From Setoptus koraiensis (lineage: Eukaryota; Arthropoda), in the NCBI GenBank assembly GCA_048013815.1, contig CM106585.1, positions 23,684,001-23,748,000 of the forward strand: a stretch of 64,000 bases of DNA. The letters are read 5' to 3'. The position numbers and the translations under genes were made by a program. Below are positions 21,101 to 33,063 of this stretch, in pieces (within the stretch, counting starts at the first letter, position 1; every line of letters starts with the position of its first letter). The notes beneath the pieces are model-generated. The model saw only the letters and a list, made by a program, of their open reading frames with translations. It was not told the origin of the DNA and made no database searches.

Positions 21101-24100
21101 GACTGACCGAATGGCTGAGATAGTGCTGGAGTTGTTGCTGTGCTACCCCCAAATTGACTAGTTGATGATCTAATTAGTTTAGCTGAATCATTAAAATTGA
21201 CGCTAACTAAGCTGTGATCATGATTATTATTGTTTTGATTGCTGCTGCCGCCAAAATCATTGGCGTTTTGCAAGTTTGACATTCGCGACTGTCGATTGTT
21301 GCCTGGTGCTGCGTGAATTGATTGGCGCGCTTGACCACTGCTATCACTTACAAGTCGCGCCGGATCCGCTAACAAATTATTATTATTGTTGTTGTTTTGT
21401 TGCAGATTTTGTCTACCAGACACCCCAGTCAATTGAGCAGGTCGCATGCGAAGCTCCTCGAAGTCGCCGCTGTGAGGCTTGTTGTTGCTAATCGATTGCA
21501 CAGGTGTCTGGTCTAGGCGAGACGAAGCGACCAGCTGATGCTGCTGATTCTGGTGTTGTCTATTCTGCTGCTGTTGTTGTTGTTGTTGTTGTTGAGTCAT
21601 TGAGGCTCGCACTGGTTGCGGCGATCGAGTTGGTTTTGGGGGCGCTATCACGGGCGGTATGTAAGCGGGTCTAGGTTGTGCAACAGTGCTAGAAGTGGGA
21701 CCACTGGTGTCTGGCGAATCATCGCTTAAATCGCTATTGGCTCTGTTGGTATTTTCAAGGAAATCACTGGGCACTGTTGTGGGCAGACGCTGATTTGAGT
21801 TGTTGTCGATGAAGGCGTCTATTTCATCGTTTGACGGATTATTCACATTGTCATTGTTGTTGTTGCTGTTGTTGTCGTTCAACGATGCGTCAGCAAACGC
21901 TTGGTTATTGTTGTTGATTGCCTGGTTGAATGCTCGATCAGATAATCTAAGATTGTTGTTGTTGTTGTTGTTGTTGTTTGCTGGCCTGTTGTTGACCACT
22001 GGCAAAGCAACCGGTTGTTGCTGATTGGTTAATGGTTGTCTCTGATGACGACTTGCTGTTGCTGTCGTCGATTGATGTTGATTGTTCGCACCACGTCCAT
22101 TGTTGTTGTTTGCATTATTGTTTCTCAATTGAACATTCGAGCCTGAATTGATGATATTCGACGAGGCCGCATCAACGAGCGGTCTGACAAACACATCAAG
22201 ATTAGCCTGATTAGATGATTGCGCTGCTTGTTGCGGATTATGATTTGGTGTCAGACCATAAGTTCCGCCCGGTCCGTCGTGCACATGAAAATCACCATTG
22301 GGCGTCATAACTGGCGACACTGCCTCGTCAAAACTGGGCTGCTGAGGATCCATTTCCATATTGTACACTTTATTATTGGATCGGTTTAAATCACCAACAG
22401 GAAAAGCGCCCATGCCAACGTTATCGCGATGATTGACGCTAGGGCTGTGCAAATGCAAATCGGCCGACTCTAGCTTGCCATTAGATTGGTAATTGTTGTT
22501 ATTATTGTTTAACATTGGCAACTCTGTTGTTGTTGATGAGCCCATCATCGACGACGATGTTGTGGCCTGCTGACGTTTAATATTGTTGTTGTTATTTAAT
22601 GCCTGTTGTCTTATCTGTTGTTGTTGTTGTGTCGTCTTAAAGTTATTTGCGCTCGATTGGGCTCGTTTAACACCCACAGTGCTATTACTAGTGACTATCC
22701 GATTGCTATTGTGATCCGAATCACCCATGGGTGTTCCACTTCCGTCCAGAGAATTATCTGGAACATTTTGTTTGGTGTGCGATACCTGTTCAGATACAGC
22801 GCCGGCCGCTGACGCAACAGCAGAATTTGATGATACTCTACTTCCGCTTACAATGGCGCCACCTTCATTGTCGTTATTATCTGGGGCTGATTTAAATGCA
22901 CTACCATCTACGACATCGCTTGCATGATTATTGTTATTGTTGTTGTTGTTTGCAAATGATGAGGACGAGTCATCTTGACCGCTCAAGTTGTCAAGTGCTA
23001 ATTGATCGGCTGACGCGAGACCAACAGTGGCTCCATTCTGATCGGAAGGGAAATTTAATTGATCTTGTTGTTGTTGTTGCGACTGTTGTTGCTGTTGTTG
23101 CTGTTGCTGCTGCTGCTGTTGCTGCTGTTGTTGGGCCTCCTCATCATATATTATGTCACTATCGTCATCTAGATCAGCATCTGCACCAAATACGGATGCA
23201 GTCTTATCACTGGTGGCCTTACCATAGACATTACTGTTGCTATTGTCATTGTTGACATTAGTGCCATTGACTTGTTGCTGATTCTGCTCACTGGCGCCAC
23301 CTACAGGCAACAAAATGGCCCCATTGTTGTCGGAATTGTTGTTGTTGTTGTTGGCTGAATTTATAGAGGACGAATCTTGCTCTTCTTGTTCTTCATCGTC
23401 GTCGTCATTGACAAATATATTATTGTTTGCACTGTTTGACTGTTGTGATCTGTCCTGTTGTTGCTGTTGATTCAATCCTGAATTCGTTGATCCCAACAAA
23501 TTGCTCGTGGGCGACGGAGAGCCCGTTACGCTCATTGTTGAGGCGGCCGCCGTTGAGGAACTCTGTTGATTTAATTGACTGTTGCCCGCCGTCGACTTGC
23601 CATTGGCCTGACCATTCGAGGCATAGGGACATTGGACGTTTCGCGGCCAGTCGCATGTTTGCAATTCGCGACTAAAATGTAGTCCGCCGGTACAAGACTC
23701 GTGCAATGCCTCACCGAAGACACAAACAAAGTATTTAGTACAATCGCGACTGTCGGCATAATATCCAAATTGTTCCGGACATTGGAAGCTAATTGTTGTT
23801 GTTTTAGTTTCAATGGATGAACTTGGACTCATTTGTTGGGGCGCCATCTGAGAGCTAGCACCTTGATTACCAATAAATATATTTAAAGAGCTTGGTGTTG
23901 TGCTAGTAGATGGAGCCACTTGTATTGATTGCCTTGTCTTCATATTTAGGGCTTGCGTAGCCGCCAATTGCTGTTGCTGCACAATCATAGCTGACATATT
24001 GTTTTGTTGGTTAACAACGGAAGAGGGCGCCACAAGCATTGGGTCGTAATACAAGGACGATGCAACGCGATGATTTGATTGGATACGTTGCATAATGGCA

Positions 24101-24824
24101 GCAGCAGCAGCATTATTATTATTATTATTGTTGTTGTTGTTGTTGTTTTGTCCTATGCCATGTTGTCTATTACTTGTCGGCGTGAGTTGCTGTTGGTGTT
24201 GGTTGTTGCTGATTGATATTTGAGGATTCAACCAAGACGACGACGACGACGACGACGACGACGACATAGAGGTGACTATGTCGGGCAACGATGCAGTTGT
24301 TATAGTTGGCGAAGCAATGGCCACTGTCGCTGCTGTCGATTGTGGATGATGGCGTACACTTGTACTACTTCCGGAGGCCATCATCTGATCGGAGGAAGTA
24401 GACGAGTGATGATGAGGCTGCAATATAGAACCTGCATTCATGCGTGAATATATCCTGGTGCCAGTGTCGCCTCTGTTTGTGCCGTTTGCCGAAACAGGCG
24501 GAGGCGCCACACTGGTGCTATTGATACCGATATCGTTTCTATAACTGCTAGCTGTACTACTAACGGTGGCCGGAGTTGAAGGTGACGTAAGCGAAGACGA
24601 ACCTGAGGCGCTTGTCAATAGCGAGCTAGGCGTTGTTGAGGACATAGGTAAGCCACTTGTGATAGCGCCACCATTTCTGGTCACCAGTAAGGTGGTGCCC
24701 ATCGATGTGATTATGCTAGACAAAGCTAACGGTTGTAGAGATTTGTTATTTGAGGAGTTTATTTGTGGCTTTCCTAGAGGATGTTGCTGATTATGTGCTA
24801 ATGGATGCTGGTGCAATAGTCCAC
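18193..24824 (-). CDS. Cda5: CDA5-type chitin deacetylase with CBM14 domain and giant Q/N/S-rich linker, 5' partial
   Basis: A secreted enzyme expected to deacetylate chitin in cuticle or other matrices. Five exons are visible: 24824-19496, 19372-19065, 18928-18542, 18425-18370 and 18258-18193. Every junction is GT-AG and in phase, giving 2,047 residues. Residues about 343-405 are a CBM14 chitin-binding domain with six Cys (CPEQFGYYADSRDCTKYFVC). About 1,280 residues of Gln, Asn, Ser and Thr runs follow. The NodB domain begins near residue 1680 (CDTKMCRLPDCKCG). The catalytic sites are all present: LLTFDDAVN (both Asp), HEMASHSITHS (metal His), RGMRAPFLQ, TYDSSM, and FGLFYHSAWF. CBM14 plus long linker plus deacetylase without LDLa is the insect CDA5 layout, also near 2,000 residues. 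The first exon starts at an acceptor (CCACCAG) in phase 1, so the signal-peptide exon lies upstream and is not securely found. Confidence 0.95.
23066..23133 (-). repeat. Polyglutamine tract in the chitin deacetylase linker
   Basis: A mixed CAA/CAG run coding for more than 20 Gln, broken by one Ser. It is the longest of many poly-Gln and poly-Asn tracts in this exon. The mixture of codons suggests selection on protein composition or old slippage rather than a fresh triplet expansion. Confidence 0.85.
24236..24265 (-). repeat. Pure TCG triplet run coding polyserine
   Basis: Ten uninterrupted GAC/GTC-phase triplets, read as TCG (Ser) on the coding strand. Unlike the polyglutamine tract this is a perfect single-codon run, so it should be length-variable. 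Confidence 0.85.
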
Positions 24825-26452
24825 CTGGTGGGCGAGAATAAATGAAAATGTAAATAGATAGAAACATATACCATGTATTAGTTGGGTGTTATCATAAAAT
24901 AGTGATTGATTAAACAAGAGGTGGCGTGGCGTTCGCTTTCACTATACTGACTGATCGAGCTGCCTAACTAATCACAACTAATAAGCAGTAGCAGCGTATA
25001 AAGTTGATTTTATGATAAATTGACTCTATTTGGCTTGTCTATCTCATCGCTACGGACAGGCCTAAGCTCAGTGATTCTAGCTTGGCTAGCCAGCAATTCG
25101 ATAACATAATGTAGTATGCGAATAATATTGTCGAATGTTGGTGGGTTGATAATAATAGTGATAATACTAATACTAATAATAATGGATAAATGGATAGATA
25201 GGCAAATGGATGGATGCCGACACACAGAATGAGATAGCGGATGGTTAGATTGAGATGCCATTCCAAGGAGATCAAGAAATCAAATTTCGCTCAAGAATTA
25301 TATTTTGTTTGGCAACACTCTCTCAGCACACTCAAACAAACCAACGAAGGAGAGATAGAGCGATAGGGCGAACAAAATGATGATGATCTACATTTAGATT
25401 TATGGCTAAACGCAATTATTTGCTTATTTTTGTGTGTGTTTTCATGTGTTCGCTCAGTGATACTGGCCTCATACGAGCTACTTCGAGGGAAACACTTTCT
25501 TTTTCGTCTTCTCGCCAGCTCATTCTGTTGCTCAGTTTTACTCAGGTGAACCTTGTCCACAGGACACATTGCGAAGGCGAAGGCGAAGGCGAAAATGATC
25601 TCATATGAGTGATACCGCAACAACAGATGATGATGTTTCGACAATCACTAGCACCAGATTAACGAGATGCCAAAAGAGCGAGAGATTGCCCCAAGCTATG
25701 ACTGCAACACCGTCACTATTTATACGCTGATTTCTTGTCGTCATCATCATCATAATCGTCAGTGGTCATCGACAGTGGTCTTAGTCAGCGGTCACTATTC
25801 ATTAGCAGCATACTACATAATACATGCTGCAAGTATGCTGTCTCTTGCTTATAGATTTTTTTCTTTGCGCCATCATCGTTGTCATGTAGAGGGCGCCTCG
25901 ACAATTGCTTGTCTACCAATGTGTTGGCATTTGGCAGCATCTCGTCGCTCGCCAGATAATCAGATATTTGAATTAAAGCCGGTGTAATGCCTAAACAAAT
26001 TTGGATATTCTCTTCGAAGTTTAACGTTGCCACCAGTCACTTATACTGTATAAGTTATACAGCAGCATTGACTAAGGCAACAAGTGCCTATGCTGTCAGT
26101 TATACTTTTAATCTTAGTGACGGCACACGAGAAAATATGAGCTTGCATGCAGATGACCAATTTGTATTACGTGTTATGCAGCTTAGCGATGTTATCAATC
26201 TTTATAAATTATTTTGTGTGTGCATTATGGACATTGGTATTAGGCAGCGCCTATTAGCTGTCAATTAGTTGTGGCTGTGAGACTAATTGACTAATTAACT
26301 AGCCATGCCAAATATCATTTGGCAGCACACACAGCGACTCAAAGCCTTTGAGTCAAAAGTGGCTTTCAAGTTTGGCGCAACAATTAGGCGCTCATGAGTC
26401 GTAGCATTATCGAATGGACGATTGTCAGATGATTGGTTGTCGGCGACGAAGG

Positions 26453-26538
26453 ATGTTGCTGTTGCTGTTGTTGTTGTTGTTGTCGTGAATGAGCAACATT
26501 CTTTTCCAGCGGCAACAGCAACAACAGCAACAGCAACA
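26453..26538. repeat. Inverted pair of TTG/CTG and CAA/CAG arrays
   Basis: A TTG/CTG array at 26453-26485 is followed after about 25 bases by its approximate reverse complement at 26511-26538. It can form a hairpin with a stem of roughly 28 bp. Confidence 0.75.
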
Positions 26539-29135
26539 CTACCGACTCCCTTGGCTAGCTTGCCAGAGAGTGTGGTCATGTAAGAGATGATGATGAGGGT
26601 GACCATTGGTAAGGTTGTTGAGTCACTGAATTGAGTATGTTGGTGTTTTTATTTTTTTCTCATTCTCAGTCAGTGTTGTATTATCTCTTTTCACTCTGTT
26701 GTGTTATCTCTGTTAACAAATTCAGTGAGTTCAGTGACCCTCGTTTGCTTGTTGCTGCTACTTTGTCACAAGTGGCATGTTAATGCTGCAGCTTCTTCTT
26801 CTTCGTGTCCACTTGTTGCTGTTCCTTTTTCTCTCACTCTCACTCACTTTCTCTTCACTATGAATCATCGGTATCAGCTCAATGCTGAATAGATAAAGCA
26901 GTCGTTGCTGTTGCTGTTGCTGTCTCCTTCGTCTTAATTGCTTAATTGATTCCAGTTAAAAAGATAAAAGTTTAGATGTAGCCAATATAAGACTATAAAC
27001 TATTACAAAGTGCTCAACTTGCAACGGTAACTTATGCCTTCACACTGATTTCATCTATCAAATCAAAGTCTCAGCTGATTAGCAATGACAGAACTAAACT
27101 AGTGATTGATGTTGGTCAACCCCTACAGCACCAACAACAACAACAACAATCTCTAGCCACGATGTTTACTTGGCACGGACTGCTTAAAATAGAGCGATTA
27201 CAAGTGCGCTTTTGTGTGATCTTGTCATGATATAAGCTCACTATTTGCGCCGTCCACACAACTACAAACAACAACAACAACAACAGCAACAACAACAACA
27301 ACGGCAACAACAACGGCAAATTAAATTCAGATCAATTGGAGGTTCATCTAAATATAGCAACAAGGAATGGGTGGCCCTAAAGTAAAGAAACACAACGTTG
27401 GCGAACACAACGCCGCTTGCGTAGCGGATAAAGGTCCAAGTTGATAATGGTACCGGTTGGTATGTTATTATCAATTTGATCATAGTTCACCATGATGCAC
27501 AACGACCATGCTAGCCAATTGTTACAAATACATGCGGAATTTGACTATACTAACTAGCCAGTTAGTTAGTGCGCATAGCAAACACAACATCGATTACAGT
27601 GACCAAATCAATCAAACTAGATCACGATTTAATTGTCGTGACAAACAATATCTACAATAATAACTCCCTTTCTCCTTCTCTGTCTGTGTGTCTATTTGCA
27701 CTCGCTATTTGCATATTGATCTTGCTGCTGCCATATCATCAGCAACTGTCCAGCAGTCTGAAGTAAGCAAACTCTTTTTAGCTCGATGACTGCCTCATCC
27801 AAGATAAGATCTGATGTTGCAATTTTGTTGTTTACATTCTCGTTGTTTGGCGTGACTCCAATCGATCAAAGCGAGCTTCTCGTCTTCTCTTTTTCTGTGC
27901 TCCAATCTGTCTGTTTGCATTAGGTCAATCATGATGATGATGATGATGATGATGATGACCACAAGAGATTCGTTGCTGTGTTGGTAGTGTTGTTGTGTCA
28001 TCGGTTGTTTGCAAAAAGATCACCTCAACAAATGCACACACACAAGTGGTCACTCATTCTCTTGATGGCCAGCTTCAAATATTGCAAGTATCTCAGGTGT
28101 GCTAATACGATGCTCATATCATCCATAGGCCCCAGGCAACAGACACCAATTGGCCTATTGATGTCACGAATAAACACCTAATGATGGTTTTCTTGCTCTC
28201 ACTCGAATCGAATCAAATCATTTGCAAACAAATTTCCTCTCCTCGAATTGCAATCGCAATTTCGAGATTTATCACAAGTCGATTGCAAGCTCAGTGGCTT
28301 GACAATTATTGTCTGTCCGATATGATTCATTAGACGATTTGCCGGCGACGCTCGTTGTGTCGATTTGGCCAGTTATGTGTGAAACTGGTTGAGCATAAAA
28401 CAATTAGGCACGCATCACAGTATCACGCAAATCGATAGCCAGAGTATCAGCGGCTAAATGTGATCATTATCTAATGGATATCGGCTAATGGTTGTTATCG
28501 CACACACGGACACACCTCGAGTCACCATCAACACGTCGAGCGACAGTTATTCAAATCACCTTTGAATCTCATGAGTGAGTTGCATTGGTTTATGCACGGC
28601 ACTGTGGCGCCCCCTGTTCGGACATGTATTTCGACTGATGATGCACCAATCAATGTCCAAACAAAGAATTCGACTTATTAGATCAAAAACAAGTCGACTC
28701 ACTGACTAATTATCGCCTGTCACTAGCAACGTCAATATATTGGCCATATGTCAACTGTCAGCAGCTGATGGCTGACAAGTAACTGACAGCCGGTTGTTTG
28801 GCAAGGCTGTTTCTCATGACCCATGTGACCCATGACAATGGCCATGAGGTGCTAATGAAAGGTGACGAAAAAAGGTGACACCCATCAGCTGTGTGAGTGT
28901 GTGATAAATTATTATGACGAGGACGAGACAAAAAAGATGTTGCACTTGACTACTCGAGAACTATTGAGGATCAACTGACACTACACAAGGTGTATCATGT
29001 ATCATAGATAAGCGTGTGTTTTTTTGCCATTGCAACACACAGTACAACCAATGTAGCAATTCCATGATCATGACACACGGATTCTACCTGTTCGCTGTTG
29101 ACCCGGCTCGTCCCTTTACAATCACCGGGCAATCA

Positions 29136-29189
29136 GCTGAGAGTCGCCCGAGAATCGGCTGAGAGTCGCCCGAGAATCGGCTGAGAGTC
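29136..29189. repeat. Minisatellite, 22-bp unit, about 2.5 copies
   Basis: Two exact copies of a 22-bp unit beginning GCTGAGAGTCGCCCGAGA, and a third that breaks off after ten bases. Confidence 0.85.
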
Positions 29190-29728
29190 AGCTAACAGAA
29201 TAGAATTGTAAGTTGTAAGAATTGTGCACAATCTGGGCCACATCGCTCTCATTAGAGATTATTAATTGTTATTTTATACATATATTATGTTATTTAATGG
29301 TTGAATTGGTGGGCCCCAAAAGATTGTGTCACTCGGTTATGTTGACACGGCCTCATTGTGTCAACATGCAAGTGGCCAATCGTTGGCAAAAGGGGGCACT
29401 AGTGAGGAACAAGTTATCACAAGAGAGTGTTTTTGCTGAAAGAACAAAAGAAGCGCACGAGATAAAGGATTAGACATGCAAGGGATAATAAGGGGGCTTG
29501 ATTGATTTTTTGTCTATAAGTCGCAAGTTATGAGTTGCCATGTCTCACAACGGCAACAGTTGAGACATGGCCACCGTTGCTGCAAATGAGCTTATAACTC
29601 ATATGGCCGGTGTAGCTAATCATCGCCACATTGAGGTTGTTTGCACGCAGCGCCAACAAAAATATTGCATTCAATATCGTCGGAGATGCTCGCTATATCT
29701 GCACCAAGCACATATATTCACGTATAAG

Positions 29729-29838
29729 TGTGTGTGTGTGTGTGTGTGGCAAACAGAACAGAGACAACAGGTGAGCGAGAACAAGTGACAGACAAATAGG
29801 CAAAGAAAAGAACGTGTGTGTGTGTGTGTGTGTGTGTG
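29729..29838. repeat. Two TG dinucleotide arrays
   Basis: TG runs of about 20 bp at 29729-29748 and 25 bp at 29814-29838, both in the same orientation. Confidence 0.9.
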
Positions 29839-30875
29839 AGCGAGACAACAACTGATATATGGCGCATGAGGCGGATAATCTCCGCCATCTCACCACTATT
29901 CTTTTGGGCACTGTTGTGTTCTCTATATCCGTGGCTATTGAGCTATTGTTTTTGGCAGCTCCGAACAAAACAAAGCGAAACAAAGCGAAAAGCGACGCAA
30001 CGAAACGAGATGAAACGAACCGAACTGAACTGAAACAGGAAAGAAGCCTCGCTTGTCTTTGTTTTTTCTTTCAATGAAATAACAACAAAACAGTAGTAGC
30101 TCATACAGTTTATTAAGCTAACTAGACTAAGCTAACGTGATTCTTCCTTCTTCTTATTTATTATTTAAATCACTTTTAGCAAGCCACACTTGCCACTGTT
30201 AGATTTATGTGCCTTTGTTGTGCTGCGTTGCGTTGTGTCGAATTAGAATGTGCATTTTATTTGGTTGCTTCTTTTTGGCTTCTTTTTGGCTTCTTTTTCT
30301 CTTCGCTGCGTTTGGTTTGATGAAATCGCTTTGATTCAGTTTGCTTCAATTTGGTCAACCACCTACAACTGAACGCACACACAACTTGTTGCGCCCGCAA
30401 CAATGGCTTGCGGCCACCGATAAACACACCGTCGTGAATATGATATAAATTGAATATGTTTAATGAATTGAAAATATCTATATTTATATCACTGGCAGCA
30501 CAGCAATACGAAGCAATCTCTTTATGTCTATTTGCAGATATTTGCGTACAACACACACACACACAACTCTGTGTGTGTCTATCTGTCTTAAAGCGTTAAT
30601 CAAAAATAGAATATCGGCTAGCATAAATCCGTTTATAAATTTTGTTTTTTCTGTAGGAGTGATGCTCGCAAGTATCTTAGTGAGAACACTGAACAATATT
30701 TGTCTAAATCATGGCGCTCGCAAATTTTGTTGGCATAGACACAACAGCCACTATGGTCGTAGCAATGCCTCAGTCAGTCATTCGATCAGCTAGTCAGTCG
30801 GCCAGCCACTCGGACGACAGGTGGAAATCAGCTCTGGGGTGCTCTCTGGCTGTGTCTCTGTCTCAATCTGGCTCT

Positions 30876-30965
30876 CTGGCGGCAAATCTGGCACTGGCGG
30901 CAAATCTGGCACTGGCGGCAAATCTGGCTCTGGCGGCAAATCTGGCTCTGGCGGCAAATCTGGCG
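30876..30965. repeat. Minisatellite, 18-bp unit, 5 copies
   Basis: Five copies of a unit beginning CTGGCGGCAAATCTGGC, differing at one position (CA versus CT at the end). Because 18 is a multiple of three, both strands appear to encode hexapeptide repeats. There is no reliable start or context, so I treat it as non-coding. Confidence 0.9.
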
Positions 30966-31314
30966 CCAGATAAACAAATAAAATGCATGATAAAATAAAT
31001 ATAAAATGACCGCATAAATCACACGCCGGTTTGTGCACTGTGCCGGCGGTAGATAGAAAGATAGATAGTTAATAAAAGAGGAGACACTTTTTGCTATCTA
31101 CCGACTGCCTGATATCGACAATCTACGCCGACTAAAAGCCGAGCGAGCTTGCCAAAACAAGTTGCCTGGCCGATTGGCTCGACATGGGCATGCAGTTGAG
31201 AGAAGCTTGCGAGAGTTTTATTTTGTGCACGCCGGCATATCATATCCTTTCGTTACGCTGCATTACGTCAGGTAATGTGTTTTTTGTGTCACCTGTTCCG
31301 GCAACTCAAATAAC

Positions 31315-31316
<2 letters not shown>

Positions 31317-31350
<34 letters not shown>
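31317..31350. repeat. TG dinucleotide array, 17 units
   Basis: Perfect TG run of 34 bp. Confidence 0.95.
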
Positions 31351-31351
<1 letters not shown>

Positions 31352-31947
31352 TAACTGTGACTCTATAAATGTGAGTTGTGAGTCGGCGGTGGTTGTTGCG
31401 GCGTGAGTCACAACTGCTGACCACACAACAAGCTAACTAAACCAAACTGAACTGAACTGAACTAAACTAAACCTGTCACCTGTTCGATTGATAATCGAAC
31501 AGGCTGATCAAGTTCAGCTGACGCTCACTGACAAGTGGCCACTCGCTCACTTGTGAGTGTGTAACAACAATATTCTTTTCTCCGACAATATTCCAAAATA
31601 TCCGTTCAAGTATCTGTGTTACGCAATGTGCGTATGTGGGCTTCCTCGTCGCGCTGTCGACAAGATTTCATGCCATTGGCACATGTTTGTTGTTGTTGTT
31701 GCTGTTGCCCGACGACAACAAGCGAAATTATCCCAATGACAGAATGCACTCAATCGGCTGTCATCGAAATAGCATCACACACAATGGCATACTAATGGTA
31801 TTGCGTCATTATGTGTTATTATCATATTATTGTTGTCATTTGTTTCTCTCTTTCTCTTTAGTTATTGTTGGACAGTTGCGCAGTTTTTCTTCACTTTTAC
31901 TCTGAGCACTTTCACTGCTTAAGCAAATGAGACGCCGAATTGACATA

Positions 31948-32016
31948 ATCATCATCATCACCATCATCATCATCACCATCATCATCATCGTCGTCGTCGT
32001 CGTTGTCGTCGTCGTG
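31948..32016. repeat. Compound ATC then GTC trinucleotide array
   Basis: ATC/ACC triplets pass directly into GTC triplets, about 23 units in all. The composite suggests one array derived from the other by substitution. Confidence 0.85.
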
Positions 32017-32999
32017 GTCAGCGGTCGACGATGCACAGATAGATAGATGCCGGCGGTGTGTGCCAAGATAGGCATCGCTTCCTTGTGATTATCTCTCTAT
32101 TCATCATGGTGTTAGTGGCGGGACTGGCAAAAGTGGATTTTTGGCCGGCTCACTTGATGTCGTTAGTCGGATCGGCGCGTTGCCGAGTTGTTGACCAGTC
32201 ACAAGATTGACTTTGAGCGGACACACTCGAGTGTTGCAAGAGTCTAGCAAGCAACAAAACGACCAATCGAAAGCCGCCATTCAACGAACGAGTCAGCAAA
32301 CGAGTGAGCAGACGAGCAAATGAGCAAATGAGCAAACGAGAGCGGCTTACATAAGCGGCGATTGTACATAAAGAGCGAGTATTACGTAACGCGATTGGCG
32401 CATCTAATTGTGGATCGTATTGTGGCACTCGTTTGAATCTGATTTGATCTGTGCACATTGTACAATTTAAAGTTTAAAACTGGCATGTACACTGAACATT
32501 GTAGCGGCACGCTCGTTAGCGGTGCAACAAAATGATGTGATGCTCTCATGTCTCGAATGCCTATCTGGACCATTGGAGATGCAGCGTGCGTCTGGCTAAC
32601 AGGGCGATGATGATGATGATGTGACTGAAAATCACCTAATCACCGCTGCGGACAATGCCGGTCAGTTTGTGAGCGAGTTTGTGCAGCTCGGCGGTTTGTC
32701 CACACGGACACAACAACAACAGACGCAACAACAACAACAACAACAACCGATATAACGGTCAACAATGAAAGCAAACCAAATCGAGTCAAGCCGGCACAAC
32801 AAGCGCAGTCGATATTGATGATGACGCGCCACTTGTTAGTGTTCACTTTTTGATACATTTGCCAGCATGTTAATGATGATACCGAACTGGTCATCCGTTG
32901 GTTTCATGCAGCAGCGAGCCATGAGAAGCCGCAGCAGAAATTCTCTCTCTGGCAAAGATTCTCTGAAGAACACAGATGAAATGGACAGGTCGTTGCACT

Positions 33000-33002
<3 letters not shown>

Positions 33003-33060
<58 letters not shown>
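33003..33060. repeat. CA dinucleotide array, 29 units
   Basis: Perfect CA run of 58 bp. A CTG/TTG hexamer array follows at about 33197-33252. Confidence 0.95.

Positions 33061-33063
<3 letters not shown>

Noticed and set aside
26701-26892. Signal-peptide-like ORF on the plus strand
   Set aside because: It begins at GTG rather than ATG, has no downstream exon with matching phase that I could find, and ends after repeat-derived sequence.
30790-31038. PDLPPE/AANLAL hexapeptide-repeat proteins
   Set aside because: They are six-frame translations of an 18-bp minisatellite, with no coding context on either strand.
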